The notes under the pieces were generated by a model. It was not told the origin of the DNA. It worked only from the letters and a program-made list of their open reading frames with translations, and ran no database searches. 64,000 bases of DNA from contig JAHQIW010000630.1 of NCBI GenBank assembly GCA_019055375.1, positions 62,001 through 126,000 on the forward strand, given 5' to 3'. The stretch comes from Parelaphostrongylus tenuis. Taxonomy: Eukaryota > Nematoda > Chromadorea > Rhabditida > Metastrongylidae. Position numbers and translations under genes: made by a program. Numbering within the stretch: position 1 is the stretch's first letter; every line of letters starts with the position of its first letter. This document shows positions 43,768 to 55,347 of the stretch, piece by piece.

Positions 43768-45789
43768 GTGTCTTGGGAAGATACCGTTGTCGACAACATT
43801 GACGAAGAATACGATCGACTCGTTGAATATCTTCACGTTGGCGCTAAAAAAGCCGAAAGTCCTAAGGTCACGAAGAGACGCTTGTCTCCGCAGACACTCG
43901 AGCTGATACGTCAACGTGGAATCGCACGAGCCGCAGGCAACCGAAACCTTACGTCCGAACTTGCGAAACGATGCAGAGAAGCGATAAAAGAAGACCTTAA
44001 AGAGAGAAGAGCAGCAGTTATGGCAGAAGCTGCAGAATTTGGGAAGAGCATTCGCAAAGCCCAGCGAGGCTTCGCCAACTATAAGACCAAGATGATTGCA
44101 CTCCGATACCCTGACGGGACACTTACAGCTTCCAGAAGGGCTATGGAGAAAATCATCCACCAGTACTACTCGGATCTCTTCGCTAGCCATGTTCTCTTAC
44201 CGTCATATAAATTGAAAGAGGACGAATATGTCGTTCCACCGGTCCTTCCTTCCGAAATCCGACATCCTATATCGTCGGTGAAAAACAGAACAACACCCGG
44301 TCCAGACAGGATTAGACCAGAACACCTGAAGAACCTGCCGCCAGTTCTCATCAACACCCTGGCTCGGCTCTTCACTCGCTACCTGTCAGAATGCAAGGTC
44401 CCTATTCAATGGAAAACCAGCAAGACCGTATTGTTGTTCAAAAAGGGAGACCTTCACGACATAGGCAATTATCGCCCAATCTGCTTGCTGTCCGTTGTCT
44501 ATAAACTCTTTACTCGCGTCATCCTGAACAGGATTGACAGAACACTGGACGAAGGACAGCCATGCGAACAAGCAGGGTTCAGAAAAGGATTTAGTACCAT
44601 GGACCACATCCACACGATCACAAGACTCATTGAAGTTTCGCGAGAGTACAAACAACCACTCTGTCTCACTTTTATCGATCTGAAAAAAGCCTTTGATTTA
44701 GTGGAAACAGAAGCGGTTATAGAGGCTCTGGATAACCAGGGCGTCCCTACTCGGTACATAATGATCCTTCGTGAGCTTTATAAAGATTTCACGACCAGAA
44801 TATCTCCATTCTACAACAATATCACCATTGACGTAAGAAGAGGGGTTCGACAAGGCGATACAATATCACCAAAACTATTCACTGCCACCCTACAAAACGT
44901 CATGCGAACATTAGAATGGGACGAAATGGGAGTGAAAATTGACGGTCGACAATTAAACCATCTTCGCTTTGCTGACGATATCGTTCTCATAACACCAAAC
45001 ATCAGCCAAGCGGAACGAATGTTGACTGATTTCGATAACGCCTGTGGAAAGATCTGTCTTCAACTGAATCTAACGAAAACAATGTTCATGAGGAACGGAT
45101 GGGTTTCTAATGCCCCATTCACGCTCAACGGAACGACAATTTCCGAATGCTCCAGTTACATCTATCTAGGTCGTGAAATCAACATGATGAACGACCTAGC
45201 CCCAGAGTTGAGCAGGAGGAAACGAGCGGCTTGGGGAACGTTTAAGAGCATCGAAGATGTAGTGAAGAGGACAAAGAACGTCCGACTCCGTGCCCACCTT
45301 TTCGACTCGACAATTATCCCTGCCCTAACGTATGCAGCAGAAACCTGGTCGCTACGTAAGCAGGATGAAAGATCACTTGCCGTTATCGAACGCGCAGTCG
45401 AAAGGTCGATGCTAGGAGTATCTCGTATTTCGCAAATGAGACAAAGGATCCGAACTTCCGACCTACGTCAACGATCGAAAATCAGAGACTCCGTTCTACA
45501 CGCCAGGATATCGAAAATAAGGTGGGCCGGACACGTGATGCGCTTCAACGACAACCGATGGACGAGAGCCGTTACCGACTGGATTCCTCGGGACGTCAAG
45601 CGCTCTAAAGGAAGACCACTGACCCGTTGGTCCGACTTCTTCACGAAAGCGATGGAAGAAAGATATGATGCTCAGCGAATTCCTAGAGCAAGGATGACCC
45701 ACTGGGCTACTCTTGCACGCGATAGGGAAAAATGGAAGAGTTGCTGGTACCCGCTCGAGTCACTCGACGATCAACGGGACGACAGGTGA
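43768..45789 (+). CDS. RTE-clade non-LTR retrotransposon reverse transcriptase (5'-truncated element)
   Basis: This is an uninterrupted 673-codon frame encoding the RT part of an RTE-type LINE polyprotein. It starts at a GTG; an in-frame TGA at 43750 lies just upstream, so no real start codon is present. RT landmarks are PDRIRPEHLKNLPP, FKKGDLHDIGNYRPI, FIDLKKAFD with its Asp near residue 304, GVRQGDTISPKLF near 360, and FADD at residues 401-404, which carries the catalytic Asp pair. The C-terminal RTE region continues RRKRAAWGTFKS, WAGHVMRFNDNRW and RDREKWKSCW. The apurinic endonuclease that normally precedes RT in RTE elements is absent, which fits 5' truncation during target-primed insertion. 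The lack of stops suggests a recent copy. It is not able to move by itself. Confidence 0.95.
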   Translation: MSWEDTVVDNIDEEYDRLVEYLHVGAKKAESPKVTKRRLSPQTLELIRQRGIARAAGNRNLTSELAKRCREAIKEDLKERRAAVMAEAAEFGKSIRKAQRGFANYKTKMIALRYPDGTLTASRRAMEKIIHQYYSDLFASHVLLPSYKLKEDEYVVPPVLPSEIRHPISSVKNRTTPGPDRIRPEHLKNLPPVLINTLARLFTRYLSECKVPIQWKTSKTVLLFKKGDLHDIGNYRPICLLSVVYKLFTRVILNRIDRTLDEGQPCEQAGFRKGFSTMDHIHTITRLIEVSREYKQPLCLTFIDLKKAFDLVETEAVIEALDNQGVPTRYIMILRELYKDFTTRISPFYNNITIDVRRGVRQGDTISPKLFTATLQNVMRTLEWDEMGVKIDGRQLNHLRFADDIVLITPNISQAERMLTDFDNACGKICLQLNLTKTMFMRNGWVSNAPFTLNGTTISECSSYIYLGREINMMNDLAPELSRRKRAAWGTFKSIEDVVKRTKNVRLRAHLFDSTIIPALTYAAETWSLRKQDERSLAVIERAVERSMLGVSRISQMRQRIRTSDLRQRSKIRDSVLHARISKIRWAGHVMRFNDNRWTRAVTDWIPRDVKRSKGRPLTRWSDFFTKAMEERYDAQRIPRARMTHWATLARDREKWKSCWYPLESLDDQRDDR

Positions 45790-45830
45790 TACAGGTGATT
45801 GTGTCAAAAGGTCAACGATGAATTAATGGG
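45787..45830 (+). mobile_element. 3' end of the RTE element
   Basis: The stop codon is followed by a short 3' tail, tgatacaggtgattg, with an imperfect repeat. The same tail (gacaggtgatacag) ends the fragment at 7.3 kb, and a related one ends the fragment at 23.64 kb. RTE elements commonly end in such short repeats, not in poly(A). Confidence 0.6.
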
Positions 45831-45849
45831 CTTTAGCCGTACTGAGTTT

Positions 45850-46270
45850 CAGAAGAGTGTTGAGAGATCTAATTGTGAAATAATCTAGATATCACAATTT
45901 TTTTATCAGCATCTCATCCTGGTTAATCAAAAGCCGTGTTTTTGATAGCTCTTGACGTATCTGAAGCGATTATTTTCACTTCTCAGATTGATCATGTATG
46001 TGTTTTTTCTGGAAATCAGCACTTATCTATACCACCTTGTGTCTATGGTAATCTTATATCCCAAACCTTTCACCACGTGACTAACTTCCAGTCTTTATTC
46101 AATCTATAGAGAATGGCTGGAAATATGTGTAAAAACAAATGCCAACAGTACGTAATAATTTCTTTGATGCTCTTTTTAGTGGATATGCGTCTTAAAACGG
46201 CCTAAAACGCCCTGTTATCAAAAGGCACTGATGACATAAACTATATGTAGAAGTTGTTTCATAATATTAT
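45850..46270. other. intergenic, nothing recognised
   Basis: No supported feature. Confidence 0.3.
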
Positions 46271-46299
46271 TAGATTGTCCTATAATTTGTTCCACATTT

Positions 46300-46590
46300 T
46301 CAATTTTTTGTTAACTTCTTTGCTTCATTCGAAGAAATTACTTGGTTGGCAGTATAATCATCATCATGATCAGTAGTAATATGCACCATCTTCTGAGCAA
46401 CTGTATGCTTTCCTCTCAGAAGAGAAAGAATAAGGCTGGGGGGTTCAAAGTAATCGGTGAGGTCACTTTTTAGCTGATTGTGGTCTTCAAACTTTTCCTC
46501 CCGCAGATGGTACTTCATGGCGCGGAAGAGATGGTAATCCGACGAAGCAATATTAAAGCGGTACTGCAGATGTGCTACCGTGGGCTAGTC
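46300..46590 (-). pseudogene. mariner transposase C-terminal fragment
   Basis: The minus strand reads SSDYHLFRAMKYHLREEKFE, then QLKSDLTDYFEPPS, the mauritiana-type mariner C-terminus around and after the third catalytic acidic residue (S-D-Y-H-L-F). It continues to a TDHDDDY remnant of the usual ending. The rest of the transposase is missing. Confidence 0.8.
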
Positions 46591-46599
46591 CACTTTCCT

Positions 46600-47070
46600 T
46601 AAATTGTGGCCCGTCGACTTTGCATTTTGAGGTGGTCCGCCAGTGAATGAAGTGTCGAGACATTACCTTAGGCTAGCCCACTTTACTTAGAAAAAAGGCG
46701 AGACTTAGTTCTACGACCGTATCGAAGGGCTGGCTAGAGCTACTAGAGCATTCTTCAACAAATCACAACCTCTTGGCAGTAATGTGATTTGAAATAGAAA
46801 TAAAATTTGAGTAAAACGTCACTTCGGGAGTTTATGGGACAATTCACTATATTTATATATCAATAGAGAAGTCTAGAATATTGATCTATTTTTGAAGTCT
46901 TCTGTAAAAAAGATTTTAATAACCTCTATCACTCTTATTTTCGATAGTCGGGCAAGTTGGAAAGCAGTAATTCTCCACTTGGCCCTGCATGCCGATTATC
47001 ACGACCAGTAGGCTATGCGGATCATTTCCGCTATCATCACTCTGTTTGAAACCCTTGATAAGAACTCAAT
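46600..47070. other. intergenic, nothing recognised
   Basis: No supported feature. Some of the sequence nearest 46600 may belong to the mariner remnant. Confidence 0.25.
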
Positions 47071-47079
47071 TTTTACTCT

Positions 47080-47680
47080 TTAAACAAAGTTTCAGTAGTC
47101 ATTCGACCGCTTGAATCTTGAAAACTTCAATAATGTACATTGTTTCTATAAATTCTTCTTACTGCGCTGTTACGTAAAAACAAAATTGTATTTCACACTC
47201 AAGTACTTGTCGCCGTACAAAACCTTTTCTTCAAACTTTCAGTAACCATTCGATATCACACATCTCAACGAATCCATTGGTGAACTTAATCTTGGTGCTT
47301 TGCAACATTGACATCAAATAGTGCGCTTTTGGAACAATACACACACCCTAACTGACAAGTAATGCGCTCCGAGTGTGAAACCCAGTCTTCTTTTTGGCTG
47401 CAGCAACGCTCTGAAAGTCTTTTTTTTAATACCAAGTACACCATTATAATTGTCAAAATTTATGACATCAAATAGTTAGTGAAACCTCAAATAAATTTCT
47501 GGCACGCTCAAAATGTTTGAGTAAAAAGCACAATTTAGTTTTTACTCTCACAGCGCAGTGAAATAGCGATTTGAAAAATAAGCCCCTGGAATTTTGAGAT
47601 TCAAACTGCCGAATGACCACTAGAACTTTGCAAAAAAGCATGGTGAAGATAACGGGAAAGTACAAATTCCGCTTATTCAA
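47080..47680. repeat. R1 repeat units
   Basis: R1 landmarks recur (cagtagtcattcgaccgctt, cagtaaccattcgatatcac, cacagcgcagtgaaatagc), mostly as inverted or degenerate units. Confidence 0.4.
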
Positions 47681-47689
47681 AGAGCAAGA

Positions 47690-50600
47690 GAGTTTCCGTG
47701 TGAGGTTATCCTCACTTTCTCAGGTAATGATGCCTATTCGATAGCCTGGCAAGCTCTTTCAGACAATATTTACAAGACTCGTGTATACATTTGATGCGAT
47801 CCTGAAACACATCTAGGCTTTGGGCCTCGCAACTTCTTGATTGTAGTGCTTTTATTGATTCAAATTAGCTGATACCACTCTGCAAGCATAAACCGTACCA
47901 TAGCATACCCACGCAAATGTGCGCGAATATGATGTGTGTAAGAGAGGTACAAGTGCAACCGACATTTTAGAAACAAGGAACCAATATTCTGGAGCCGGTA
48001 TTATCTCAATAAAAGCAAATATTTACATTTTTTCGTCCTCTTGTCTGTTCATAATTGAGGAGCATTGTATGCAATTTCGCATCTGACTCTCAAGCAATCA
48101 CCTACACGTGAGAGATTCATGGACACTTCAGACATAAAGCACACATCGTTTTCTTGATGTCAGTTAAAGAAAGGCAGGTCGAGAGTTTCAATGATACAGT
48201 GCCAGTGAATGCTCTCCCACATAGGGTAGTCGTTATTTAAGTCCATTCTTTACACATCATGTCCAATTTTTCGTATATCTCAGCATTCTTACGGTTACTG
48301 CGAGTTTTTGACTTGATAATGCTGTTGAAGTGGAAGATTAAGACCAACAGCCCCGAGTGTTATGCAAAGCTTTGAACAAGAACGAGAGTTGAATCGGCGT
48401 CCCACCTTTTACGGGATGCGTGTTAGCCACTTCACTGTCGCATCTGGTTGCTATTGCTATCCTTGTTTCTGTGATACACGGTGTATTCTGCCGATAAGAT
48501 TTCAACCGTCAACGGCTTTTACCTTAAGCACATATCTGTGAACTCATTACTTTGACAGCTATTAGATAAATGTAGTCGATATTCTTGCAATAATATGGTG
48601 TTATAACCTCATACTGCGCTTATTTTATGAAAAGCCTTCAAAGTGCTGTAGCACTGAGAATGAAATTATATATTACTTCACGGTCGTTTGCTTTATTAAC
48701 TCGGCTAAGGTTTGTGGGTGGTTCTTCGCTTGTAGATTACGTTTCAGGCCCGCAGTAGTTAAATTCGTCGCTTAAACGTCATAACGGGTTCTTCACGACT
48801 TTCACAGCAGCAATATAAAGTGAAATCGAAAGCTCGTATCTATAAGACGATAGAATAGAGTTTTTTCTACAAGCACTGCAAAATTTTTCTCGAAATAAAG
48901 AAAAGTTTTCCGATTAAAAAGTGAAAAACGTGCTTTTGGGAATTGCGGTGGGCGCAGTAAAATCAACCGCCTCCCAAAACAGCGCAATTTTGGTTGATTA
49001 TTCGGAATTTCTTCTCTGTTCCGGAAATATTTTCGCATTCGTTTTCTATTCTGATACATTAGGCTTTCCCCTGCTTGATCATACATTTTGGTGCTAATAA
49101 CTCGGATAGATGATAACTGATTAGCCTATAAAACGAATTTCCAACGACATCTAGGCGAGTATTCCCATGATATACTAGTAACGCCATCTCATACATTCAT
49201 TATTCGTTTCCTTTCCCTACTGTCTCATGAACAATCGTACTTCTGAAATTAAATACACATTCTGTTAGAACTGAATCAGGAGGGCCCATTCGAAGATTCA
49301 GATAGCTCATTCAGCAAAATTAACGATCTTAATTCGATTTACTGATTGCACTCATCTAGTTGTTACCACTTTTTCAAACATCTCGAGAAATCTACGTAAT
49401 ACTATCACAAAGTCAATCCGCTAATGTAAGTGCTTCACTAAAATCTTCCACTACGAGAGTTCATATTTTCAAACTATCACAATAGACAGCACTCCATTGA
49501 TAAAAATGTGAAGTTTCTGCAATGTTGTTTGTTCTGACACACCCCATTTTTCATTCAGAGTTCTTCATTATGGTGATCGTCCTTTGATTATACTGCATTT
49601 TTCTCCGGATGATCCAGTCTGTAGTAGCCGTTATCATTATTGGCAAGCGTCGCCAAAATTTCAAAACCGATTTTCCTGTAGACCTTCACCAAATTTTTCT
49701 CGTCTTTTCTCTTTGAACTTGTTATTATTAATTGACTGAACTGGATAAATTTTGACCGTTTCTTATTTCACTGAGTGATGTAATCGTCATACTTTCAAAG
49801 ACCCACTTGCTAGCAAGTTTTAACTTTGAGCGAACGCATTAATCAAATAATGAAAAAATCATAACGTGTTATGTAAAATGATATTTTTGAGTCCTTGAAA
49901 ATTTCGCCATTATTGCGCAGTCGTTTTGCCATATGTCAACCCATTCAACTCTTTATATAACGCTACTTTTTTGTGATAAAAAATCATCATTTTCGGCGCG
50001 ATGGTGTGGCGTCAGGTAAAGAACTTCGTTCTATATAAATGTCTTTGTCCTCCCCAAAAAACAGTAAGCTGCGAACCCGTGATAGACTCATAGAGGTGAT
50101 GTCAATCTACCGTTGTCATTCCACCTTAATGGAGATGTCAGGAACCGATAATAGAATTCGCTTGTTTGGAACGTCAGTTCTGTTTACTAAAAAGGCTTAC
50201 GCGAAATTCACGTCCTAGAGAACATATTAACCCTTTCCGGACCGTGTCTACCACACATGGCACATGCCAATTTTGGTGATTTTCTCGGCACTATAGATTT
50301 TTGGTTTAATTTCAAATAACCATTCGATAGCTGAAAATTACGGTTCTGATGGTATCCTTGGCTTATGGAAATGTTTTTCGATGAGCTGCCAACGAAGAGA
50401 AAATAGCGTTTTTCTCTTCGGAGTGTTCAATGTGATTTCCACTCGTGTTCACGTGGTCTTTCACAAAGCAAAAGTTTTGCACTAAAGTTTAAGTGATTAT
50501 TCGATAGCTTGAGAAATGATGATTCTAAATACATACTTAGTTTTTGTACTAACTAGCAAACGTAGGTTTTCTAAGCGTTGTAAAAGATAAACAAAAACTG

Positions 50601-51560
50601 CGCTTCGCTTCTGAAGTGCTTTGCGTGTTCCTCAATCGTTCATGCCTGAATTGTGCTTATCGTTTGATAGTTCAAAAAGTTTAGCTTCCAAAAACTAAGT
50701 TGGCTTCTTAGAACTGATTTCTTAGTGCCCTGCAAGGGTATTAAGATCGGATTACACACTCTGAGCAAACATCTATTCTTTTAAACTTCGCAGTGGGTGT
50801 CTTGGTGGTTGTGTAGTGAGATTCATGCCCTAGAGACAATTGATCAGAACAAATGATATGTTACTAAAGGCCTTCAATAAAAGCCTTTTTTAGTAAAACG
50901 GAAGTCCACGTGTTTCAAAAATTCCCATTTTTCAAAACCAAGGTAACAATTAGGGGAAAATAACGCATCTCCATTTCTTACTTATTGTTTGCTGACGATA
51001 TGCAGCACTGTAGGGCTGAAACAGATTTTTCTCCGATTTACGACTTTATCAAAAAGCTTTTGCTAAGTAACTTTTGGTACACAGTCGGAATAAGCATTCA
51101 TAAAACCCATATTCATCAATTTGTGGAGTACTTCTCCGAAGAAAATGCATAATCCTTAACCGAATTTTCTAAATCTCATATTGATGTTGTAGTTGTTTTG
51201 TTCAAAATATTTATCAGCAAACAATAATCTATACAATAAGCATCAATCATTAGCAGTTCACCCTAAATTCAGTACCGGTCAGCATTTACCCTAGTTGCAT
51301 AGTTTTGCTCATTACATTCAGCAAATTATGCGTTCTATAACAATAAACATCAAATCCTGAACAATCTGTTCTCGGTTCATTATTGTCTACAGGATCACGC
51401 AACATGATTTTTCGACCCAGCTCATACAACTTGTCGAACGAAAACGCCTAATAACACATCTCTAATGGGCAGTAATGAAACAAGGTAAATAAAGATACTG
51501 CTTACATCGACTGCACCTTGTGCTTAGTCTTTCAGCTATGTTTTAAGCATAAGCAGTATT
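47690..51560. other. intergenic, mostly unassigned with scattered R1 pieces
   Basis: Short R1 fragments lie near 48600-48710 (aaagtgctgtagcactgaga) and 50300-50770 (cattcgatagctgaaaatt, cgtttgatagttc). A 94-codon minus-strand frame at 48.8-49.1 kb has no family resemblance. I see no supported gene. Confidence 0.3.
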
Positions 51561-51579
51561 CACAACTATTACCAATTTT

Positions 51580-52512
51580 CTATAGCATCCAATACAACTT
51601 CCACGACGTGGCAAAGTAATTTCGAGAATACGCCTGGGGTGTCGACTGTGGAGCGACATGATCTTGCGAGTATTTGAGATAAACATCCATCTCAAAATCG
51701 GTGAACGTTATGTTCTTCGCGCAGTCCTTGTGTATTTTCCACGCGTTCATCAAGAACATATGCGTCACCAGGTGGAAGAACAGGCGGATGTACCTCAACT
51801 GTGAAATTAGATATTGTGAAGCAATATCGCAGCAAAGTGCGCTCACCATTTACATATTATCCTGGTGTATGAGAATAAGCAGCCATTTGGTCAGTGAAAT
51901 CGACGAGCAACTTGTGCTTGTTATATCTCTCCACGACCTCATATTCCAAAGAAGGGGTTTCTGAAAGACGTATGGCTGCTTCAATAATTTTACAGGTGTA
52001 GTAGCTTCACAACACTCATTTGCATGCGCAAAGCTATGAATGTCATTTTTTCTACAATGACATCCTCCCAATCGGCGTTCTTCTGAGTACCATAGATGTC
52101 TTTGTCTGCTCTACAATCATCTCTCAAAGATCGGTCATGAGCAGTTAGTGGAAATCAGCTGATTGCCAGCACGCGGTAACGATACATTATTCGACACCTG
52201 CCGCTGGGTCATCAAAGGACAGGACGGTTGGTGGCTGAACAATGGTGGTCCGATCACCAACTATATTGTCGGCATTCAAAAGAGCTCTTTGTGCATCGTC
52301 AGTTCCGTCATCGTCATCCTCAGAATCTTGTGGAGTATGCACGTTTTTGTCCATTCGTTACTACTGTCCTCGTCAGCGCTTACAGCCAAGCCTTGAAGTA
52401 TGTTTTCCAATTCTTCATCCTCAAAAGCTTCCCAGTCTTCTTCTCCTGAGGCTTCTCCGTCTTTTTCTCTTGACATAACGGCGCTGAAAGGTAAGCTTTT
52501 AAGTATTCGCAA
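51580..52512 (-). pseudogene. piggyBac-family transposase fossil
   Basis: On the minus strand the N-terminal part is strongly acidic (EKDGEASGEEDWEAFEDEEL), as in piggyBac proteins. After a gap in readable sequence, VVERYNKHKLLVDFTDQMAA matches the piggyBac Y-N-x-x-M-G-G-V-D-x-x-D-Q block that carries the third catalytic Asp. LRYIRLFFHLVTHMFLMNAW follows, the conserved helix after it. Stops and frame changes separate the parts, and the core with the first two catalytic Asp residues is not visible. TTAA ends were not identified. Confidence 0.7.
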
Positions 52513-52519
52513 ATATCAT

Positions 52520-53270
52520 AGCAAGCTGTATTTGTAATGAAGTAATAAGCTCACATCGATAGTAAGATGAAGCAGCTCTACAATGTCCTCCATAAAAGAT
52601 GACATCAACAAACAGCAGCATTACAAAATTCTTCTTGCATACTGATCCAATTTCTCACAGTAACCCTAGAAATTAGACATAACTAATGCGGCACAATTAC
52701 ATTACCCAGAATATGCAATGGCTAGTATAGCTTGTAGCTAATGTGAAATCATCATATTTTGTAAACTTGACAGCAGCCAATCCATCGCATTGTCGAAGTA
52801 TCGGGCTCCGATTGTCAGGAAAGAATAGATCTATACACCAGACTAATAAAACTTGGATTTACTGAAACAATAATGAAACAGGTGGTAGCCTGCTATACTT
52901 ACTAGTTTTCCTGAATACGGTTGACCCTTCTTGCACAGAAATTTTCTGTAATCCATAAGTTTCCATCTTCCTCGTATGCGTAATTATATCAATTAATAGA
53001 AATGATCGAATCCCTGTTATATAAACTTGATGGTGAGAATTATCGATAACCTGGCACCGCATGCATTGTGCAGCAGCTTCTTTTGACATCCTGTTCATTG
53101 TTTTTCAATTTCCAGTTACTATTATGACTTTAGAGTGTTGCTTATAATCAAATATATCAAAGGTGATCGATTTATATCATTATATTCTTTGTACAACTTA
53201 TTACGATTGACAGAATGCCAACATCACTGTGATTTCATAGTAAAAGGAAGCTTTTCTTTTCAGATATAAA
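52520..53270. other. intergenic, possible unrecognised exon
   Basis: A minus-strand stretch at about 52900-52990 ends at a strong gtaagt donor and could read EEDGNLWITENFCARRVNRI, but no acceptor or partner exon was found. Otherwise nothing. Confidence 0.2.
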
Positions 53271-53279
53271 CGTTATATT

Positions 53280-53450
53280 TGCACTTAAAACATACGAGTG
53301 TGTAGAGAAAATCTTATGCTATCGAAATATCACAGAAAATCCAGACTTTCTTACAAATCGATGAAAAAACCCTAATTAAATATCAAAAATCGGCGATTTG
53401 CACTGCGTGTGGCTATTACAACTGGTAGTCCCGAAAGGTTTAACAACACA
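53280..53450 (+). repeat. R1 repeat fragment
   Basis: The sequence cgagtgtgtagagaaaatct and gcactgcgtgtggctattac match R1 copies at 61.1 and 57.3 kb. Confidence 0.4.
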
Positions 53451-53769
53451 CATTCAGAACGGATAAAACATATTCATTGAAAGCTTGAGACAAGTTGAGG
53501 TCGCTTCGACAATAACTTGTATTTTCCTCTTAACACAATATGACCTCTATAAACTTTAACTTAGTGAGGAGTTTCAGAGGGCACCAGCTACCAGACGATT
53601 CCATCAGCTGAAATGTGATGGCTAAAACTGTTATAGATTTGATAAAACAACAAATGATTTGCAGGACCGACTTTTGCTAACCTCGGCATTCATTGAATGA
53701 TTTAATAAATTTCCTTGATAAGCAGATCCGAGGCTGATAATAGTAGCATTTGTTGATTACAGTAGTAAT

Positions 53770-53860
53770 ACAGTCCAGCAGAAATACAATGGTGACGTTT
53801 CGGTGGTTTCGCCTTCTCCAGAGCCTACAAGAAACAAATTGACATCCAGTCTACTCAGTC
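53770..53860 (+). repeat. fragment shared with the Penelope-like element's flank
   Basis: The sequence gacgtttcggtggtttcgcc matches gacgtttcggtggaatcgcc at 38213, which borders the Penelope-like fragment. It may be a terminal piece of that element. Confidence 0.35.
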
Positions 53861-53997
53861 AAATACTTTGCTGACCTCAGCAAATAGAACTTAGCACATA
53901 AGAATTAGATCGCATAGTGAGCAAAACAACAAGTATATCATAACTATCGTTTCGAGTGTTTTCTTAAGACCACAGCTCAAATTTTAATATGCCTGAT

Positions 53998-54549
53998 AAT
54001 CATTATTTGAGCCACGCATGTCAGTGGTCTGTCAATGAGGGCTGACTTATAGAGCCCAATACACGTGTTTCGATCTTGCGATCTCGTCAGTTGGACAGTT
54101 ACCCTTTCTCGTCTTTTGCTAATCTCTGTGGGTGTTCCAGTCCCCACACTAAGAGTTAACGACGACGAACGCTTTACACTCTATGTCCAGTGAAACACTC
54201 TATAAACACAGAGTGTTGTACACTCGATTTCTCGTGGCGTATTGAGTTTTGAGCTATGGTATCAAGAAAACACTCGAAATGAAAGTTATGATACATTGAA
54301 TATACTAGCCACGAGAAATCAAGTGTACAACACTCTGTGTTCGGTGAGTTCTTCACTGGACATAGAGTGTAAAGCGTTCGTCGTCGTTAACTCGTAGTGT
54401 GGGGACTGGAGCACACACAGAGATTAGCAAAAAACGAGAAAGGGTAACTGCCCGACTGACGAGATCGCAAGATTGGAACACGGGTATCGGGCTCTATAAG
54501 TCAGCCTTGTTTGAAAGACCACTGACATGCGTGGCTCAAAAATGATTGC
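53998..54549. repeat. foldback palindrome (foldback 2)
   Basis: The arms at 53998-54238 and 54308-54549 are almost perfect reverse complements around a 69-base loop. Matching landmarks are tgagccacgcatgtcagtgg, gctgacttatagagcc, cttgcgatctcgtcagt, ccccacacta, cgctttacactctatgtcca and cagagtgttgtacac. No protein is encoded. It is a MITE or foldback element related to solo copies at 5754-5930 and 63733-63926. Confidence 0.85.
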
Positions 54550-54559
54550 AACAACAATT

Positions 54560-55260
54560 ATTTTCGAAGAAGTAGACCCATATAAAAGGTGTGATGATAT
54601 CATAAATGTAAGCTGCTGGAAAATACAGAATTGAAGGCATAGAGACAACAACATATTTTATTCTTGGATAAGTGAATATTAAAAAGCTAAGGCACAGGCA
54701 CGTTCATTTATGCGTGGCGCAGTTTAATGACATGGCAGTGGTATACGTACACTGTCGCTGTTTTGATCATAACCGATGTCTCAAACAGCCGTTCTTCTTC
54801 CTGTACAGAAAACTTATCGGAGAGTTTGCTATAGAAATGTAAAACAGCTTAATTCTAAATGATATCGTCCTTTTCTTGTTTTCGTTTATACATTTCACGG
54901 AAGATGCTTCTTATGCAGCTGTTTTAAATGTGCTTCATAAAAGTGTGTTTTGTTTTTATCGAGAGAATTATGGCGTTCAGTGTGCTAAAGAAATTTTCCA
55001 AGATTTTACCTACATAATGCTATAAAAAAGGCTTTTGTCGCTATTTGAAAAACTGAGTAACACTGGAAAATGGATGAGATGGACAGCGATATCTTATCCA
55101 AAGAAAAAAAAAGCAGTAGAAAAAATAAAAAAGCATTAGTCATTGTATACTTTGTTTGTCATTTCCTGCACTATTATTCGACTTTCGTCGCATCGGTTAC
55201 CCTATATTGATTATTCCGTTCATTTTCATCGATTCTACGAGTAATAACATGAAAATGAGA
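54560..55260. other. intergenic, nothing recognised
   Basis: Upstream region of the small membrane-protein gene. No promoter motif can be named. Confidence 0.3.
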
Positions 55261-55270
55261 AGGTTAAGAT

Positions 55271-55282
55271 TCCTGTTTAGAA
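55271..55282 (+). promoter_or_regulatory. candidate spliced-leader trans-splice acceptor
   Basis: The sequence tcctgtttag is followed by aa and then ATG. There is no upstream donor with a matching exon. In nematodes such an acceptor two bases before the start codon commonly receives the SL1 leader. Confidence 0.5.
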
Positions 55283-55347
55283 ATGGTGCAACGAATTCAA
55301 CGGACACGCAATGTGCCTCATGTCTACACACTCGTTCATGATTCGAC
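55283..55347 (+). CDS. small membrane-protein gene, exon 1
   Basis: ATG two bases after the acceptor-like tttag; 21 codons plus two bases; donor gtaagt at 55348. A longer ORF in another frame (from 55156) ignores this splice signal and is less likely. Confidence 0.55.

Noticed and set aside
43678..44190. 170-codon minus-strand ORF
   Set aside because: Antisense shadow of the RTE reverse transcriptase frame.
55156..55341. 61-codon ORF overlapping exon 1 of the small membrane gene
   Set aside because: It is in a different frame and ignores the TTTAG acceptor and GTAAGT donor that give an in-phase join with the membrane exon.
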